Below, piece by piece: positions 1-8,664 of a DNA stretch of 64,000 bases. The notes beneath the pieces were generated by a model. That model did no database searches, was not told the DNA's origin, and saw only the letters and a program-made list of their open reading frames with translations. Source of the stretch: Sulfitobacter noctilucae (GTDB taxonomy: Bacteria; Pseudomonadota; Alphaproteobacteria; Rhodobacterales; Rhodobacteraceae); assembly GCF_000622365.1 (NCBI RefSeq), contig NZ_JASC01000014.1:1-64000 (forward strand), given 5' to 3'. The position numbers were made by a program, and so were the translations under genes. How positions within the stretch are numbered: position 1 is the stretch's first letter; every line of letters starts with the position of its first letter.

Positions 1-382
1 GGTCAGGGGCATCAACTTCGAACTGCCGATCCAGCGTGTTATCCGCGACAACCGATGGCTTGCCACCATATCGCCCAGGTCGACGTTTGTATCCGATCTG
101 CGCTGCAATGCCTGCCAAGCTGGCCAAACGTGCCACACGGTTCTCTGAACAGGTCTCGCCAGCATCGCGCAGGTCGTCCGCCAATTTGCGATATCCATAG
201 ACCTTACCGCTATCGGCCCGTGCCTGCTGGATCAGCACCGTCTGACGTGCATCCTCAAGGGCACGCTGGCTTAACGGTTCTTTAAGCCATGCATAGAACC
301 CGCTGAAATGAACCATCAGCACGCGGCACATGGACCGCACAGAAAACTCTGCGCGGTGAGCCTCGATAAACGCGTACCTCAC
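1..382 (-). CDS. IS3-family transposase OrfB, N-terminal part (runs off the window)
   Basis: Translating the minus strand from GTG at 382 gives an open frame to the window edge with typical OrfB N-terminal sequence: RYAFIEAHRAEFSVRSMCRVL, FSGFYAWLK, YGYRKLADDLRDAGE, then GYKRRPGRYGGKPS. This is the region ahead of the DDE catalytic core, which would lie beyond base 1. It overlaps the slipped extension of OrfA (ending at 379) by 4 nt, the usual arrangement in this family. The start codon is a guess; in many IS3 elements OrfB is made only as a frameshift fusion with OrfA. Confidence 0.75.
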   Translation of the reverse strand, partial: MRYAFIEAHRAEFSVRSMCRVLMVHFSGFYAWLKEPLSQRALEDARQTVLIQQARADSGKVYGYRKLADDLRDAGETCSENRVARLASLAGIAAQIGYKRRPGRYGGKPSVVADNTLDRQFEVDAPD

Positions 383-458
383 TGAGATTCTCGCGCGAAG
401 TACGCGGTCGCCTTTTTTAGAATGGTACGTTCCTCGGTCACTCGCGCCAGTTCGCGCT

Positions 459-662
459 TCAGCCTTTTTTTATCTCAGCAGCCTGTTCTGCAACTTCAGA
501 TCGGACACGGGGCGACTTCGCAAATTGTGCCTTCCAAGTGTACAGCGATTTGGTGCTGATCCCTAGGCGCTCAGCAACTTCGCTGACCGCATATCCACGC
601 TCAACAACCTGTGCCACAGCGTCCTGTTTGAACTCGTCCGTAAACCGTATTCCCTTGTTCAT
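459..662 (-). CDS. IS3-family transposase OrfA (helix-turn-helix), shortened by a frame change
   Basis: This is the DNA-binding subunit of an IS3-type transposase. The 67-residue product has the usual HTH core (FTDEFKQDAVAQVVERGYAV, then VAERLGISTKSLYTWK at about residues 28-43). The ATG at 662 is preceded by GGAGAGACGG. The frame stops right after a run of seven A on the minus strand (about 466-472). In the frame one base back, the family's usual continuation (RLKRELARVTEER, then LKKATAYFARESQ) runs to a stop at 379. Either OrfA has been damaged in the homopolymer or the run is a programmed slippage site. Confidence 0.85.
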   Translation of the reverse strand: MNKGIRFTDEFKQDAVAQVVERGYAVSEVAERLGISTKSLYTWKAQFAKSPRVRSEVAEQAAEIKKG

Positions 663-724
663 ATCCGTCTCTCCTTGGTTCCAAAATTACCAGGCAAACC
701 GTCTACAAATCTAGGGGCACCTCA

Positions 725-965
725 AACCGCGCCACCTGACCATCGGTGATCGGCGGGATAATCTGAATGATGAGCGTGATCGGAGGGCAAACGGTGTGGA
801 TTGGAGAGCTCTCTAGAGTGTGGCCATGGGCACTTACTCAGCTCAAAGGTCGTTAATGCACACCCTCAGCACCCGCATAGGTGGTGTTGGAGCCGGGGCA
901 CTAAACCGGGGCATTCCCGTCGCTGGGGGCGCCTTAAGCGCTTAGTAGACTGGCTCTGAGACTGG
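725..965. other. Intergenic stretch between the IS end and tRNA-Gln, nothing recognised
   Basis: About 240 bp with no coding frame resembling a known family. A 28-codon frame starting with ATG ATG near 768 is too short and unsupported. It may be debris flanking the insertion sequence. Confidence 0.4.
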
Positions 966-1040
966 TGGCTGGGGTGGTAGGATTCGAACCTACGATCTCC
1001 TGTACCAAAAACAGTTGCCCTACCACTAGGCCACACCCCA
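966..1040 (-). tRNA. tRNA-Gln (anticodon TTG)
   Basis: On the minus strand the sequence folds as a full cloverleaf. The acceptor TGGGGTG (1040-1034) pairs with CACCCCA (976-970), followed by discriminator G and an encoded CCA (968-966). The D-arm lies in GGCCTAGTGGTAGGGC. The anticodon loop is TTTTGGT with anticodon TTG, reading CAA (Gln). The T-arm is GTAGGTTCGAATCCTAC. Its orientation puts the insertion sequence downstream of the tRNA 3' end. Confidence 0.95.
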
Positions 1041-1100
1041 ACACACCGCGCTATTAAGGGGATGGGGCGGGTTAGGCAAGACCCGAAATGCGAAAATTTG

Positions 1101-2408
1101 CTATTCTTCTGCGGCGTTCGCTTTCAGCAGATCTTCGCGGGCTAGTTCTGCCCTTTCTTGTGCCACAAATTTCTCCAACTCCTTATCTGCCGTCGCCATG
1201 ACGTCTTGCACGGGGGCAGGTGTGGCGGCTTTGGCGGGGGTATGGGGCTCGGCGTCATCGGGCGCAGTTGTCTGGCCGGTGATCCGGTATGTCGGGTACG
1301 GTGCGGCGATACCGGCGTTGTCAAAAGCGGCCTGGGTAAGGCGAATGGCTTCGGACCGGGCGAGCACGATATTTGTGTCGTTCTGGTTGATCCACGCGGC
1401 CATTGTTAGTGTGACCCAGCTGTCGCCCACGGTTTCCACCCAGACCGAAGCCTCGGGGTTTTCCAGCACGAAAGACAATCCGTGCAGCGTTTCCAGCGCC
1501 ATCATGCGGGCACGATCCAGATCGGCATCGGGGGCCACGCCAAGCGCAAAGGTAAAACGCCGCTCGGCGTTGCGCGAAAAGTTGACGATGCGGCTTTTGA
1601 AAACGGTCGAATTGGGGATGCGGATGTGGTTGCCATCAAAGCTCAGCAGGATCGTCGCGCGGCTGGTCAGGCGGATCACCTTGCCGGTGTCGCCCTCGAT
1701 CTCGACCGTGTCGTTGGGGCGGAAGGGCTGGCGGATCGACAGCATGATGGATGCGATGAAATTCTCGACCGTGTCGCGTACGGCAAAACCGATGGCGAGG
1801 CCGACAATACCGGCCGCCCCCAGAATACCGGACAGCAGCGCGGTGGCATTGACGATATCAAGCGCGACAACCAGACCGCCGATGATGAACAGCAGGCGGG
1901 TGATCTGGCGGTAGATGTCGGCGATAAAGGCATTGGGTGACAGACGCTCCCAGGGCTGGCGCCGCCGGGCGAGCCAGAAGCCGAAGAGAACGATCAGCAA
2001 GAAGACCGTCAGGGCCACAAGGGCCAGCGGCAGAAAGGCGATGGTCTGTGCCGCACGATCGCGAAACCGTTCCAGCGCGGGGTTCAGCCGTTCGACCACA
2101 TCGGTTGATTCCAGCACTTCGTTCCTGATCGCCACCACGCCTTCGATCCGGCCGACAATCGTGTTCAATCGTTGGGCTGCATCGGTGTCCAGTGTTGTCC
2201 CGCGCAGAGTGACAATACCCGAGGACACAACCACAGAGATATCCCCATAGCCGTCCAGCGCACCCAAAATATCGCGGATGCGCATCGCCATTGCAGCATC
2301 GGACTGTGCGTCGTCGGCGACAGCAATTGTGCCGGTTGGCTGATCATCGCTCTGGGCGAGACTGGCGATGGGAGAAATTAGAAATATCAGAAGTATAATG
2401 ATGCGCAT
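1101..2408 (-). CDS. MscS-family mechanosensitive channel with N-terminal BON domain
   Basis: This is a small-conductance mechanosensitive ion channel of the inner membrane that opens under membrane tension. The start at 2408 is chosen because it gives a clean signal peptide (MRIIILLIFLISPIASLAQ); 20 further in-frame upstream residues look untranslated. A BON domain (about residues 28-105, with GIVTLRGTTLD) would sit in the periplasm. Transmembrane segments follow (TIAFLPLALVALTVFLLIV and two more). The Gly/Ala-rich pore helix reads LLSGILGAAGIVGLAIGFAV, and the beta domain (NDTVEIEGDTGKV, HIRIPNSTVF) and alpha/beta C-terminal domain come after it. A hydrophilic Ala-rich tail ends the protein. 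The pore-lining pattern is strongly MscS; BON domains are reported to bind membranes, but their role here is inferred. Confidence 0.92.
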   Translation of the reverse strand: MRIIILLIFLISPIASLAQSDDQPTGTIAVADDAQSDAAMAMRIRDILGALDGYGDISVVVSSGIVTLRGTTLDTDAAQRLNTIVGRIEGVVAIRNEVLESTDVVERLNPALERFRDRAAQTIAFLPLALVALTVFLLIVLFGFWLARRRQPWERLSPNAFIADIYRQITRLLFIIGGLVVALDIVNATALLSGILGAAGIVGLAIGFAVRDTVENFIASIMLSIRQPFRPNDTVEIEGDTGKVIRLTSRATILLSFDGNHIRIPNSTVFKSRIVNFSRNAERRFTFALGVAPDADLDRARMMALETLHGLSFVLENPEASVWVETVGDSWVTLTMAAWINQNDTNIVLARSEAIRLTQAAFDNAGIAAPYPTYRITGQTTAPDDAEPHTPAKAATPAPVQDVMATADKELEKFVAQERAELAREDLLKANAAEE

Positions 2409-2483
2409 GGGAAATTCCGTGAAATATTTCACACCACGGTAAGGGGGGCTGAGTGGTGATGCAATCACCCAGCCCCTATGGCA

Positions 2484-3476
2484 TCAGGTCGACGTACAAT
2501 CGATAAGGATTGCGCCGCTGCGTCCGCCTGCTTCGACCGCTTCGTGTGCGGCAATAGTCTCGCTCAGGGGATAGATACGTTCGACAGGACAGTTCAACGC
2601 ACCCGCGCCAAGTGCAGAATGCAGCTGCGCGATCCGTGCATCACGGGCCGATTTTTGCAGCAGATAAATCAGGATGATGTCAATTGTCACAGCTTTAAAC
2701 AGCAGGGGCAGGAATGGCATCTTGGGTTCCATGCTTTTGGCAGATCCGTAGACGGCCAGGCGTCCGTTCGGGGCGATGGTCTCTGCGTCGCATGCGATAT
2801 TGAGACCGAGTTCGACTTCGACCACTGTGGGAAAGAGCGCCCCGTCATTGGCTTGCACCGCACGTGCGGCCAGATCGGGGGCCGCATAATCCAGAACCAC
2901 ATCGGCACCGGCCTCTTTCACACGATCCATATCGCGCGGGCTACAGGTCGCAACGACAAATGCGCCAGCCCATTTGGCAAGCTGCACCGCAAGCAAGCCG
3001 ACAGTGCCTGCGCCTCCTTGAATAAGGACGCTTTGGCCTTCGATGTCACCGCCGCCCAATACGGCCTCTGCGGCCGTAAGCCCCGGAATGCCAAGGATCG
3101 CGCCCGTTTCGAAGCTTACGTCATCGGGCAGCGGGACGGCCATGTCGGCAGGTAGGGTGATATGGCTGGCCGCAGTGCCAAAAGGGCGCTGCCACTGGCC
3201 GTTCCAGATCCAGACCCGCTGACCCACGCGCGTAGGATCGACGCCGTCGCCCACCGCTTCGATGACACCAGCGCCGTCACTATGCGGGATGATCGTATCG
3301 AAGGCAGGGCGGGTCATGCCGGGTCGGCCCATGCGGGATTTCACATCCGAAGGGTTCACGCCGGAGAAGGCAAGTGCGGCGCGGACTTCACCTGTAGCGG
3401 GCGCGGCATCAGATAAATCCTGTGCTGTCAGGACATCCAGGGCGGGGCCGAGTTTAGAATAGGTGATCGCATGCAT
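2484..3476 (-). CDS. Zinc-type MDR alcohol dehydrogenase / NADPH:quinone reductase family protein
   Basis: This is a medium-chain dehydrogenase/reductase of about 330 residues, beginning MHAITYSKLG at 3476; the 22 in-frame upstream residues show no family similarity. The N-terminal GroES-like fold has SGVNPSDVKSRMG and IPHSDGAGVIEAVG, as in quinone reductases. The nucleotide-binding fold is seen in VLIQGGAGTVGLLAVQLAK, close to the AXXGXXG-type motif of NADPH-dependent members. The cysteine/histidine set that binds structural zinc in alcohol dehydrogenases is not evident, so NADPH:quinone or enone reduction is the better guess. It stands alone on the minus strand, and the substrate cannot be read from the sequence. 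Confidence 0.88.
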   Translation of the reverse strand: MHAITYSKLGPALDVLTAQDLSDAAPATGEVRAALAFSGVNPSDVKSRMGRPGMTRPAFDTIIPHSDGAGVIEAVGDGVDPTRVGQRVWIWNGQWQRPFGTAASHITLPADMAVPLPDDVSFETGAILGIPGLTAAEAVLGGGDIEGQSVLIQGGAGTVGLLAVQLAKWAGAFVVATCSPRDMDRVKEAGADVVLDYAAPDLAARAVQANDGALFPTVVEVELGLNIACDAETIAPNGRLAVYGSAKSMEPKMPFLPLLFKAVTIDIILIYLLQKSARDARIAQLHSALGAGALNCPVERIYPLSETIAAHEAVEAGGRSGAILIDCTST

Positions 3477-3604
3477 GTCGCTGTCCTTTGCAAAGAGCGG
3501 TGCGTTCACCCTGACGCATCGGGACAGGCGGCGCAATTGCAAGGCGGGGGCAGAGATTCGGGTGCCACAGCTTGCGCAATAGACAGGCGGTGACGCTTAT
3601 GGGA

Positions 3605-4114
3605 TCAGTCCAGCACCTCTGTCGCGCCGACACCCCATAGGCGGGATTTGGGGGCCCAGCCCTTGTACCCACCCGAGCGCAATTCGCACCATTCCAGATC
3701 GCATTCCCCAAGGCGTGCCACGACACCGAGTTCGAGGGCAGCGGACACGGGTGCTGCGGGATCAGGTCGGGCATGGAGCGCCAGCATGTCGCGTTCGACC
3801 AGCACGGTACGGGTGCCGGAGAGCAACGAATAATGTACCCAGCCGCCCATGCCGTCACGGTCTTCGACTCGGCGCCAATGGCCGTGTTCAGCGGTGATGC
3901 GCAGCGGCATGTCACGGCGTTGAAAAACCCAGTCGATGCGGTGTGACAGCGACGGGCCGCGGCGCACGTTGCCCTCGGATGCCTTCATCGACACAAACCG
4001 CGGCAAAGGCAGATTGGTGACCGGCCCGGTTTCGCCCGCAGCGGCTGGCATGGCCAGACACTGCACGAGGATAAGCAACGCACCAAGGGTGCCTTTGACG
4101 GTATGTTTCAACAT
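3605..4114 (-). CDS. Exported SH3-domain protein
   Basis: The 169-residue protein starts at 4114 with a signal peptide (MLKHTVKGTLGALLILVQCLAMPAAA, likely cleaved at AAA-GET). Two bacterial SH3-like repeats follow: one around FVSMKASEGNVRRGPSLSHRIDW to GMGGWVHYSLLSG, and one around MLALHARPDPAAPVSA to GYKGWAPKSRLWG. SH3b repeats of this kind are found in periplasmic proteins that contact peptidoglycan or other wall components. No catalytic domain is present. The longer in-frame extension to 4462 runs antisense through the neighbouring dehydrogenase gene and is rejected. It is transcribed divergently from that dehydrogenase with a gap of about 118 bp. Confidence 0.88.
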   Translation of the reverse strand: MLKHTVKGTLGALLILVQCLAMPAAAGETGPVTNLPLPRFVSMKASEGNVRRGPSLSHRIDWVFQRRDMPLRITAEHGHWRRVEDRDGMGGWVHYSLLSGTRTVLVERDMLALHARPDPAAPVSAALELGVVARLGECDLEWCELRSGGYKGWAPKSRLWGVGATEVLD

Positions 4115-4232
4115 GGGTGCTGCCTGCACTATGATTTGTTTGCTCTTTTGCCGTGCGGGTTCTTGTGCCTCGCGCTTGCATGGGACACCATGCGCCCAAG
4201 GTACGTTAAGGCCAAGTCCCGGGAGGAAGAGA

Positions 4233-5219
4233 ATGTCAAAGAAACGGTTGAGTGTTGTAGTGACGCGACGGTTACCCGACGCGGTTGAGACGCGCCTGTC
4301 GGAACTCTTTGATGTGAAGCTGCGGCTTGATGATGTGCCGATGACCCGGTCCGAGTTGAGTGAGGCGATGAAGGCTGCGGATGTGCTGGTGCCCACCGTG
4401 ACCGACGAGATCGACGCCGCCATGATCGGGCAGGCAGGCGACCAATTGAAGCTGATTGCCAACTACGGCGCGGGCGTGGATCACATTGATGTGGCTACGG
4501 CGCGGCAGCGGGGCATTCTGGTAAGCAACACGCCGGGTGTTCTGACTGATGACACCGCGGATATGACAATGGCCCTGATCCTGAGCGTGACACGGCGGAT
4601 GCCGGAAGGCATGGCCCTAATGCAAAAGGGGAAGTGGCCCGGCTGGTCGCCGACCGCTCTTTTGGGAGGACGTGTCAGCGGGCGGCGTCTTGGGATCCTC
4701 GGCATGGGCCGGATCGGCCAGGCGGTGGCGCGGCGCGCGGCGGCCTTTGGCATGCAGGTGCATTACCACAACCGCCGCAAGCTGCATGCGGAGATCGAAG
4801 AGAGCCTGGAGGCCACCTATTGGGAGAGCCTGGACCAGATGGTCGCGCGGATGGATGTGATTTCTGTGAACTGCCCACATACGCCGTCAACGTTCCATCT
4901 GATGAATGCACGACGGCTGAAACTGATGAAGCCCGATGCGGTGATCGTAAATACCTCACGCGGAGAGGTGATCGATGAAAACGCCCTGACGCGGATGCTG
5001 CGGGCCGGAGAGATCAAAGGCGCGGGTCTGGATGTTTATGAACACGGCACGCAGATCAACCCGCGTTTGCGCGAGCTCGATAACGTGGTGCTGCTGCCGC
5101 ATATGGGGTCGGCAACGCTTGAGGGCCGGTTGGAGATGGGCGAGAAAGTCATCATCAACATCAAGACCTTTGATGACGGGCACCGGCCACCGGATCAGGT
5201 TGTCCCGTCGATGTTGTGA
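4233..5219 (+). CDS. D-isomer specific 2-hydroxyacid dehydrogenase (glyoxylate/hydroxypyruvate reductase type)
   Basis: This NAD(P)H-dependent enzyme interconverts 2-oxoacids and D-2-hydroxyacids, with glyoxylate or hydroxypyruvate the likely substrates. The start is ATG 4233, preceded by GGGAGGAAGAG; frames further upstream overlap the divergent gene. The 328-residue length is usual. The Rossmann signature is GMGRIGQAVARRAAAFGM. Catalytic Arg lies in VNTSRGEVIDE, catalytic Glu in GLDVYEHG and catalytic His in LLPHMGSAT. It heads a plus-strand run with the gamma-glutamyltransferase and a D-lactate-type dehydrogenase. That context suggests hydroxyacid metabolism, but the true substrate is not determined. 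Confidence 0.92.
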   Translation: MSKKRLSVVVTRRLPDAVETRLSELFDVKLRLDDVPMTRSELSEAMKAADVLVPTVTDEIDAAMIGQAGDQLKLIANYGAGVDHIDVATARQRGILVSNTPGVLTDDTADMTMALILSVTRRMPEGMALMQKGKWPGWSPTALLGGRVSGRRLGILGMGRIGQAVARRAAAFGMQVHYHNRRKLHAEIEESLEATYWESLDQMVARMDVISVNCPHTPSTFHLMNARRLKLMKPDAVIVNTSRGEVIDENALTRMLRAGEIKGAGLDVYEHGTQINPRLRELDNVVLLPHMGSATLEGRLEMGEKVIINIKTFDDGHRPPDQVVPSML

Positions 5220-5336
5220 GAGTGTCGCGGGCGGTTGCATAAAGGAGCGGGCAAGCCCGCATTCGATTTGTTTTATTGGGGCTCTGTCTCAAACCCCGCG
5301 GGATATAAGGCCAAAAAGAGAAAGAGGGAGCGCGTG

Positions 5337-7112
5337 ATGTGGAAGACTTTAAGTATCTTGTTTGTGGTTTTGGGCAGCGCCGTTGCGGCGCAGCAAGCCG
5401 CTGATGCGGTCGCGCCCGAAGCCGCTGGCGCGGGCGCGTTTGTAGATTTGCCGCCTGCCTTTGCCGAAGCGCTTGCCCAGAAGGATGCAGGTGCGCCTGT
5501 AGTGGCCCAGAATTGGATGATTGCGGCCGCGAACCCCCATGCTGTGCAGGCGGGGGCCGAGGTTTTGGCCACTGGCGGGACGGCTGCGGATGCATTGGTG
5601 GCCGTGCAGGTGATGCTTGGGCTGGTAGAGCCGCAAAGCTCCGGCCTTGGGGGCGGTGCGTTTCTGGTTTGGTACGATGCTGCCAGTGGTGAGATCACCA
5701 CATTGGACGGGCGCGAAACAGCGCCTTTGGCAGTGACACCACGCTTGTTTCAAGATGAGGCTGGCGCGCCGTTGAAGTTCTTTGACGCGGTGGTCGGCGG
5801 ATTGTCCGTTGGGACGCCCGGCACTCCTGCATTGATGGCAGAGGTGCATGCCCGTTGGGGCAATCGCGACTGGGCTTCGCTTTTGCAACCCGCGATTGAT
5901 CTGGCCGAGACCGGATTTGCGGTGTCCCCCCGACTTGCCGGGTTGGTGGAGGGGGACCAGGCGCGGCTGGTCTCATCCGACGTTACAGCGGCGTATTTCA
6001 TGCCGGAGGGTAAGCCGGTTGCCGTTGGTGATATCTTGAAGAACCCCGCCTATGCAGAAACGCTGCGGGCTTTTGCGGCGGATGGTGCTGCGGTTTTCTA
6101 TGGCGGTTCAATCGGCAAGGATATTGTGGCAACGGTTCGGGGGGCCGATAATCCGGGTGTCTTGGCCGAGATGGATCTGGCGATCTACCGCGTGAAAGAA
6201 CGCGCTGCGGTCTGTGCGCCTTATCGCGATCACGAGGTTTGTGGCATGGGGCCGCCTTCATCGGGGGCCGTGGCGGTCGGGCAGATTTTGGGCGCGCTTG
6301 AGGGATACGACCTGAGCGCGGGACCGCAGGATGCCACGGTGCGGCGGTTGATGGGCGATGCGGCGCGCTTGGCCTTTGCCGACCGGGGGCGGTATCTGGC
6401 GGACAGTGACTATGTGCCCGTGCCTGTCGCGGGCCTGCTTGATCCGGCCTATATGACCGGGCAGGCAATGCAGCTGGACACGGAAACTGCGCTGAAAGAG
6501 GTCGCACCAGGCAGCCCCGACTGGGATCACGCGCGGCTTTGGGCCGATGATGAGAGCATTGAGCTGCCCTCGACTTCGCATGTCTCGATCGTGGATGCGG
6601 CGGGCAATGTTGCCAGCTTGACCACGACCATCGAGAACGGATTTGGCAGCCGCCTGATGGTGGGTGGGTTCTTGCTGAACAACGAGTTGACGGATTTCTC
6701 CTTTCGCAGCCACAAGGACGGTGTGCCGATTGCCAACCGGATGGAGCCCGGCAAGCGACCCCGGTCCTCGATGGCACCGACGATTGTGATGAAAGATGGC
6801 GCGCCGGTAATGGCGGTGGGCAGTCCGGGGGGCAGCCGGATCATCGGCTATGTCACACAGGCCATTGTCGGCGTGATTGATTGGGGGCTTGATGTGCAGC
6901 AGGCGGTCAGCGTGCCGCATGCGGTAAACCGTTTTGGCGCTTATGACCTGGAAGAAGGCACAGACGCGGAAAAACTGAGCGCGCCGCTGACCGACATGGG
7001 GTTTGAGGTGAACACGCGGGCGCTGACGTCTGGCCTGCACATGATTGCAATTGGCGATGACCTGCTTGGCGGGGCCGATCCGCGCCGCGAAGGCATTGCA
7101 TTTGGCGACTGA
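5337..7112 (+). CDS. ggt: Gamma-glutamyltransferase (Ntn hydrolase)
   Basis: This periplasmic enzyme hydrolyses or transfers the gamma-glutamyl group of glutathione and related compounds. The start at 5337 follows AGAGGGAG and gives a signal peptide (MWKTLSILFVVLGSAVAA); the upstream in-frame codons from 5235 are less likely. The family is synthesised as a proenzyme that cuts itself before a Thr. Here the site is Thr413 in LPSTSHVSIVD, which exposes the nucleophile of the small subunit. Other family motifs include SSGLGGGAFLVW near the N-terminus, and LLNNELTDFS, PGKRPRSSMAPTIV and GSPGGSRII in the C-terminal part. At 591 residues it has normal length. It is 12 nt upstream of the FAD dehydrogenase and is probably co-transcribed. 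Confidence 0.95.
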   Translation: MWKTLSILFVVLGSAVAAQQAADAVAPEAAGAGAFVDLPPAFAEALAQKDAGAPVVAQNWMIAAANPHAVQAGAEVLATGGTAADALVAVQVMLGLVEPQSSGLGGGAFLVWYDAASGEITTLDGRETAPLAVTPRLFQDEAGAPLKFFDAVVGGLSVGTPGTPALMAEVHARWGNRDWASLLQPAIDLAETGFAVSPRLAGLVEGDQARLVSSDVTAAYFMPEGKPVAVGDILKNPAYAETLRAFAADGAAVFYGGSIGKDIVATVRGADNPGVLAEMDLAIYRVKERAAVCAPYRDHEVCGMGPPSSGAVAVGQILGALEGYDLSAGPQDATVRRLMGDAARLAFADRGRYLADSDYVPVPVAGLLDPAYMTGQAMQLDTETALKEVAPGSPDWDHARLWADDESIELPSTSHVSIVDAAGNVASLTTTIENGFGSRLMVGGFLLNNELTDFSFRSHKDGVPIANRMEPGKRPRSSMAPTIVMKDGAPVMAVGSPGGSRIIGYVTQAIVGVIDWGLDVQQAVSVPHAVNRFGAYDLEEGTDAEKLSAPLTDMGFEVNTRALTSGLHMIAIGDDLLGGADPRREGIAFGD

Positions 7113-7124
7113 GGAGAGAACGAC

Positions 7125-8543
7125 ATGGCGGATGGTGGGGCACTTGAGGGCGCGCTGACACGCAACGAAGAGGGCATTCAGGGCGCTGTCGGGGTCTTGA
7201 AGCAGCAGTTTGGCGAGCGGTTTCAGACCGGCCAGTCGATCCGGGAACAGCATGGCCACACCACCACATGGATCGCCAACCAGATGCCCGACGGGGTGGT
7301 CTTTGCCCAATCCACCGCCGAGGTCAGCGAGATCATCAAGGTTTGTGCCAGCTATAAGGTGCCGGTAATTGCCTTTGGCACCGGCACATCGCTGGAAGGG
7401 CATGTGAACGCCCCTGCCGGCGGGATTTCCATTGATCTGAGCCAGATGGACAAGGTGCTGGAGGTCAACGCAGGTGATCTGGATTGCCGCGTGCAGCCCG
7501 GTGTGACGCGCGAAGCGCTGAACACCCATCTACGCGATCAGGGGCTGTTCTTTCCGATTGACCCCGGAGCCAATGCCTCGCTTGGGGGGATGACTGCAAC
7601 GCGGGCATCGGGCACCAATGCGGTGCGTTACGGCACAATGAAAGACAACGTGCTGAGCGTCGAGGCGGTGATGGCGGATGGCAAAGTGATCCGCACCGCC
7701 AGCCGGGCCCGTAAATCTTCGGCAGGCTATGATCTCACACGGCTTTTGGTTGGGTCTGAAGGGACGCTGGGCATCATCACCGAGATCACGTTGCGGTTGC
7801 AGGGCATTCCCGAAGCGATGTCTGCGGCACGCTGTTCTTTTCCGAGCGTTGAGGCCGCATCGAAAACCGTGATGGCAGTCATTCAATACGGTCTGCCAGT
7901 CGCACGGATCGAACTGCTGGATTCCATGGTGGTGCGGGCGCTGAACAATTATTCCGGGCTGCATTTGCCAGAAGGACCGCTGTTGCTGCTAGAGTTTCAC
8001 GGATCCGAAGCCGGAGTGCGCGAGCAGGCCGAAACCTTTGGCCTCTTGGCCGAGGAAGAGGGCGCATCGGGTTTTCAGGCCACCGCCACGACTGAAGAAC
8101 GCAACAAACTTTGGCAGGCGCGGCACGATGCCTATTGGGCCATGCTGGCCCTGCGGCCGGGGTGCAAGGCAGTCACGACCGATGTCTGCGTGCCGATCTC
8201 ACGGCTGGCCGAAGCGGTCACCACGGCGCAAGCCAAGGCCGAGGCGTTGGATCTATTTGCACCTATCGTTGGCCATGCGGGGGACGGGAATTTCCACGCA
8301 TCTTTGCTGATCGATATGGAGGATGCGGCAGAACTGGAGCGCGCGAGAGAGTTCGTCAGTTGGCTGAACGATATGGCGATTTCAATGGATGGTACCTGCA
8401 CAGGTGAACACGGCATCGGTCAGGGCAAACGGCCCTATCTGGTCAAAGAACTGGGGGCCGACACCGTTAGTGTGATGGGCGCAATCAAACAGGCGTTGGA
8501 CCCTGACAACATCATGAATCCGGGCAAGATTTTGCCGGAGTGA
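7125..8543 (+). CDS. FAD-linked D-lactate dehydrogenase / GlcD-family oxidase
   Basis: This 472-residue flavoprotein of the PCMH-type FAD family oxidises D-2-hydroxyacids such as D-lactate or glycolate. The FAD-binding half carries FGTGTSLEGHV, VQPGVTREALN, GANASLGGMTATRASGTNAVRYG and LVGSEGTLGIITE. The C-terminal FAD-oxidase domain has the metal and substrate motifs HAGDGNFHASLL and CTGEHGIGQGK. This combination in one chain fits cytochrome-type D-lactate dehydrogenase (LDHD/Dld group) better than the multi-subunit glycolate oxidase. The ATG at 7125 follows GAGGAGAG and lies 12 nt after ggt. With the 2-hydroxyacid dehydrogenase upstream it may form an oxoacid/hydroxyacid cycle; this is inference. 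Confidence 0.92.
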   Translation: MADGGALEGALTRNEEGIQGAVGVLKQQFGERFQTGQSIREQHGHTTTWIANQMPDGVVFAQSTAEVSEIIKVCASYKVPVIAFGTGTSLEGHVNAPAGGISIDLSQMDKVLEVNAGDLDCRVQPGVTREALNTHLRDQGLFFPIDPGANASLGGMTATRASGTNAVRYGTMKDNVLSVEAVMADGKVIRTASRARKSSAGYDLTRLLVGSEGTLGIITEITLRLQGIPEAMSAARCSFPSVEAASKTVMAVIQYGLPVARIELLDSMVVRALNNYSGLHLPEGPLLLLEFHGSEAGVREQAETFGLLAEEEGASGFQATATTEERNKLWQARHDAYWAMLALRPGCKAVTTDVCVPISRLAEAVTTAQAKAEALDLFAPIVGHAGDGNFHASLLIDMEDAAELERAREFVSWLNDMAISMDGTCTGEHGIGQGKRPYLVKELGADTVSVMGAIKQALDPDNIMNPGKILPE

Positions 8544-8664
8544 GCTGCTTCTTTAGTTGCTTGGATAAATGTTCGGGATCGCGGAAGCCATAAATCTTCG
8601 CGAACCGGCCACAATAATATCGCAATTTCTAGGTCTTCTTGGACAAGATTCAGGAGGGCTGAAC

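Larger units (their letters stand above)
1..724 (-). mobile_element. IS3-family insertion sequence, partial (one end; other end lies outside the window)
   Basis: OrfA and OrfB of an IS3-type transposase lie head to tail on the minus strand. The element's left end is inferred near 724, where the minus strand reads TGAGGTGCCCCTAG, about 60 bp upstream of the orfA start and with the TGA-type terminus common in IS3 elements. OrfB runs off the window at base 1, so neither the second terminal repeat nor a target-site duplication can be checked. The exact boundary is inferred from the spacing to orfA and the terminus sequence. Confidence 0.8.

Noticed and set aside
6258..7529. 423-codon open frame antisense to ggt and the D-lactate-type dehydrogenase
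   Set aside because: It lies opposite two genes with clear catalytic motifs; long antisense frames are expected in GC-rich coding DNA, and its translation has no family signature.
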